Below are positions 61,613 to 64,000 of a DNA stretch of 64,000 nucleotides, piece by piece. Source of the DNA: Eudorina sp. 2006-703-Eu-15 (lineage: Eukaryota; Chlorophyta; Chlorophyceae; Chlamydomonadales; Volvocaceae); NCBI GenBank assembly GCA_003117195.1, contig BDSI01000029.1, forward strand, positions 680,665 to 744,664. The letters are read 5' to 3'. Under the pieces are notes generated by a model. That model saw only the letters and a list, made by a program, of their open reading frames with translations, was not told the origin of the DNA and searched no databases. Position numbers and translations under genes: made by a program. The first letter of the stretch is position 1; every line of letters starts with the position of its first letter.

Positions 61613-62966
61613 GGAGTCTTTGGTGGCGGGTTCATTGCGGTGGTTGGAAGAGAGGCTGGGTCAAGGACTGTGTTGGCGGGGGTATCATGGTACACGAAAA
61701 TGCGGTTGATGTCCTGGCGATTGCAGGTGCGCGGGTCGCGCACAACGCGCCACATAGCGTCAAGCTTGGTCTTAGCCATTCCGAGGCCAGGCCCTGGTGT
61801 GGCCCAAATTGCAGCTGGAATGTAGCGCTCGGAGCGAATCATGTCAAGCAGGACCTCCTCCATTTCGGCATACCGTTCAGCATTGTTGTCATTGTTGTGG
61901 AAAAGCGTGTAGACCTTGCAAAGCTTGAAGATGTTATTCTTGTTGATGACCTGTTTTTCGCGCGTCGGGTCCGCCGCAAAGAGACGATAGCGTTCGACAC
62001 CATGTGCGACCTCCTCATCTGTAACGTTGTGGTTGACGGTTTGGAACCATCTGCGCGGAAAGAGAGGCGCGTGAGTACATGGCGACGCTGGCCAAGGCCG
62101 CAGCTGGGCAGGAAGCTTACTCGCGGCCAGCATCCTTCTGACAGTAGCCGCACATGCCCTCGAATGTATGCATGCCCTGATTACGGAGCTCGCGGCACAT
62201 GATTCGGGCGCCCTGAGGGCGGACGCCGTCATTGTCCCAGCCGAGGGCATTCCGGATAGTGGTGTTCACCGACTGCGAGGACGACGCCAAAATCCGGATG
62301 ACGCTTTGAATATGCAGCCTGCCTTGCTCGGGCCCGCGCTCCAAGCTGGCTTTGCCCTTCAGCGTGTTGCCTTGCAACCATTCAGTATACAACTGGAAAT
62401 GGATTGGGAGGATATCCGTGCTGTGAATTGTAATTGTGACACTGATGTCCATTTCCCGGAGGTTGTTTGCGCGGCGACGGCGCTGCTGGCGCTGCTGCTG
62501 CTGCCCTGCTTCGCCCGGGGCCTGCGCGTTTGGCTCAGGCGGGGCACCAGCCGCAGCAGCCGCGTTGTTGGGCTGTAAAACTGCATTCATATCATGGTCA
62601 ACAATATTCTGACCGGCTGCTGCAGGCGCCGCATTAGGCGGGTGGGGGACATTCGGGTGCTGGCGCTGGAAAGCAGCCATTTCGGCGTCGGTCAAGTCGT
62701 CGGCAAGCGCTCGCTGAAAAGGCACATAGCCAGCGGACCCTGGCGGCCAGTACGCGCGCTGATTGATTTCATCCCACCGCGGTCCACGGTACAGAACGTT
62801 GTGTGCAGCGGCAATGGCAAGCCAGGAAACAACCATAAGCGCGGTCACTGTTGCAAGATTCATGCGGTATTGCAAACCAGTGCTTTTGGGCGTTTTGTTT
62901 GCCCTTGGGCCTCCGGCTCGTATGGGTATGTGCAGGTATGGGGTTACGCACCCCCAACCATGTAAC

Positions 62967-63026
<60 letters not shown>

Positions 63027-63097
63027 GCAAGATTCATTGTAGGGTCTTCCCAGGGCCACCAGCCCTGAGCGAGGTTTCCTTGATTGTCTATGTCCAT
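61609..63097 (-). CDS. HUH endonuclease, CRESS-Rep-like, copy B with in-frame insertion
   Basis: Exon 1 63097-62121 and exon 2 62050-61609. The HUQ and YCQK motifs are unchanged from copy A. A 163-bp insertion plus 11-bp target duplication (174 bp, 58 codons) interrupts codons 21-25 but keeps the frame open: the CAA tract reads as polyvaline after MNLA, and a second MNLA follows before the hydrophobic helix. Upstream of the Met the frame stays open into flanking DNA to 63418, since the element's own leader is lost. Translation could also start at the second MNLA Met. Confidence 0.6.
62864..63026 (+). mobile_element. retroposon-like insertion with (CAA)n tail and 11-bp target duplication
   Basis: GCAAGATTCAT occurs on both sides (62853-62863 and 63027-63037), once in copy A. 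The insert is about 100 bp of body (starting GCGGTATTGC) plus about 20 CAA units (62966-63026). Target duplication and a simple-sequence 3' tail fit LINE-mobilised DNA (SINE or 5'-truncated LINE). Confidence 0.8.
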
Positions 63098-63643
63098 GGA
63101 CTGAGCGGATGGACAGATAGGGAGCGTGGTCTTCGTTGAGGGGTGATCGCTTGCTCCCAAGATCTGGATCTGGATATGGATCCGGAGCTGGATCTGGAGC
63201 AGGCGGATGGACCGGCGGCGTCCAGAGCAGGAGGGCCCTACCTGCTGCCCCCATCCCGAGGCGGGCTGAGGATGGTACCTCGCCGTGAAATCCCTGCCAT
63301 CTCCGAACCAGTGCCATTTCGGAACCAGGTGCAGGCAGGCCGGCACCTCAGGCCAGGCAGCAGCCCCGGAGCAGCCCCGGAGCTGCTGCACTAGGTGCAA
63401 CCCCGTGCAGCGCTGCACGCCTGCACCTGTACCCCCGAGTCCTCACTGCAACCGACCTCCTCCCCCGGGACGCTAGAATGCCTCCGGCCTTGCCTCGCCG
63501 TCAAGTGCACCTCCTGTTGCCCCGTGTACGGTAACCCGCCCGCTGGATGTCTCACATGAGCGGCCTAACCCCTCCCCCTGGCTTCGATTTTTTTCTTTGA
63601 ATCCCTCCCCCGCGTCCGTCTTCTCCCCCGCCCCCGGGCCCAG
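63098..63643 (+). other. flanking DNA, upstream part of a Rieske-like gene or intron
   Basis: Outside the element. Imperfect GGATCTGGAT-type repeats occur at 63160-63200. A short block CLAVKCTSCCPVYG before a GTAACC at 63529 might be the preceding exon of the Rieske-like gene, but this is weak. Confidence 0.3.
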
Positions 63644-63749
63644 GACCTTCGACTGCCCCTGCCACGGCAGCCAGTACGACACGTGCGGCACGTGCATCCA
63701 CGGGCCCGCGGTGGCCGATCTGGAGGACCTGGGCTGCCGCGAGCCGTGA
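63644..63749 (+). CDS. Rieske-type [2Fe-2S] protein, last exon only
   Basis: After acceptor GGGCCCAG the frame reads TFDCPCHGSQYDTCGTCIHG then PAVADLEDLGCREP and stops at TGA 63747-63749. CPCHGSQYD and GPA are the second half of the Rieske cluster box seen in cytochrome b6f and related proteins (C-x2-H giving one Cys and one His ligand). The DTCGTCIHG insertion, with two extra Cys, is unusual: most family members have a short A-x-G turn. The first ligand pair is not visible, so the gene may be truncated by the adjacent element or have upstream exons beyond it. Confidence 0.5.
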
Positions 63750-63754
63750 GGACC

Positions 63755-64000
63755 GGGGAGCGAGGAGGGCAGGAGGGAGAGGAGGCGAGGAGGGCGAGGA
63801 GGGCGAGGAGGGCGAGGAGGGCGAGGAGGGCGAGGAGGGCGAGGAGGGCGAGGAGGGCGAGGAGGGCGAGGAGGGCGAGGAGGGCGAGGAGGGCGAGGAG
63901 GGCGAGGAGGGCGAGGAGGGCGAGGAGGGCGAGGAGGGCGAGGAGGGCGAGGAGGGCGAGGAGGGAGAGGAGGGAGAGGAGGGAGAGGAGGGAGAGGAGG
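63755..64000 (+). repeat. 9-bp (GAGGAGGGC)n minisatellite
   Basis: Tandem GAGGAGGGC units from about 63785, turning to GAGGAGGGA variants from 63960 and running off the window. The strand is nearly pure purine. Just 3' of the Rieske-like stop codon. Confidence 0.9.

Larger units (their letters stand above)
52994..63097. mobile_element. large HUH-element unit, copy B (about 10.1 kb, right-truncated)
   Basis: Head-to-tail second copy of the unit starting at 41755. It differs by a replaced segment at 54698-55105, an 11-bp junction at 60712-60722 where A has 147 bp, a 163-bp insertion at 62864-63026, and isolated base changes. Homology with copy A ends exactly at the CAT (start codon complement) of Rep at 63095-63097; the Rep leader and terminal R copies seen in A are missing. 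A reverse R and the 3' palindrome plus truncated R are near its left end (53148-53242). Confidence 0.8.

Noticed and set aside
63755..64000. Array as telomeric repeat
   Set aside because: Unit GAGGAGGGC is unlike the TTTTAGGG repeat of chlamydomonadalean algae.

Overview
This window is nuclear DNA of a green alga, most likely a volvocine or other chlamydomonadalean species. The genes are split by many short GT-AG introns. Ala-, Gly- and Gln-rich low-complexity segments are common. The identifiable genes (a PhoX/DUF839 phosphatase, an ER J protein, a plant-type class VIII myosin) fit Chlorophyta. Nothing suggests bacteria or an organelle.

Left half (1-29.3 kb) is largely cellular. A PhoX-type phosphatase gene enters from the left edge (+, to 7495). 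Next come a poorly understood minus-strand coiled-coil gene (8.0-8.95 kb), a 5'-truncated LINE retrotransposon (minus, to about 11.63 kb), an exon-like island at 13-13.9 kb, and a decayed LINE endonuclease (minus, 14.2-15.1 kb). A complete ten-exon DNAJB12/14-type J protein (+, 15.6-19.0 kb) faces a long class VIII myosin (minus, 19.8-29.3 kb).

Middle (29.8-38.4 kb): a MULE-type DNA transposase gene with a FLYWCH-like finger, a D/D/E core and two SWIM fingers, broken by at least two frame disruptions. It is followed by a 54-bp tandem array, two oppositely oriented genes that may overlap (a secreted protein and a SUMO-interacting-motif protein), and a gene-end fragment.

Right (38.4-63.1 kb) is the most unusual part, a nested mosaic of one mobile family. 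Its hallmark gene encodes an HUH-type replication initiator with CRESS-Rep-like motifs (G-R-L-H-I-Q and G-Y-C-Q-K-D). It is flanked by direct terminal repeats, with a short palindrome beside the 3' one. This matches what is known of Replitrons, the recently recognised HUH transposons of green algae, or a close relative. Two internally deleted plus-strand derivatives lie at 39.2-42.0 kb. They are followed by two nearly identical head-to-tail copies of an approximately 11-kb unit (41.76-52.99 and 53.00-63.10 kb). Each unit carries a secreted SGNH hydrolase gene, a Gag-like or structural-like ORF, and the Rep gene oriented against them. A MITE and two short retroposon-like insertions sit inside. 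The second unit ends exactly at the Rep start codon, beside DNA holding a Rieske-like last exon and a purine-only 9-bp satellite that runs off the window.
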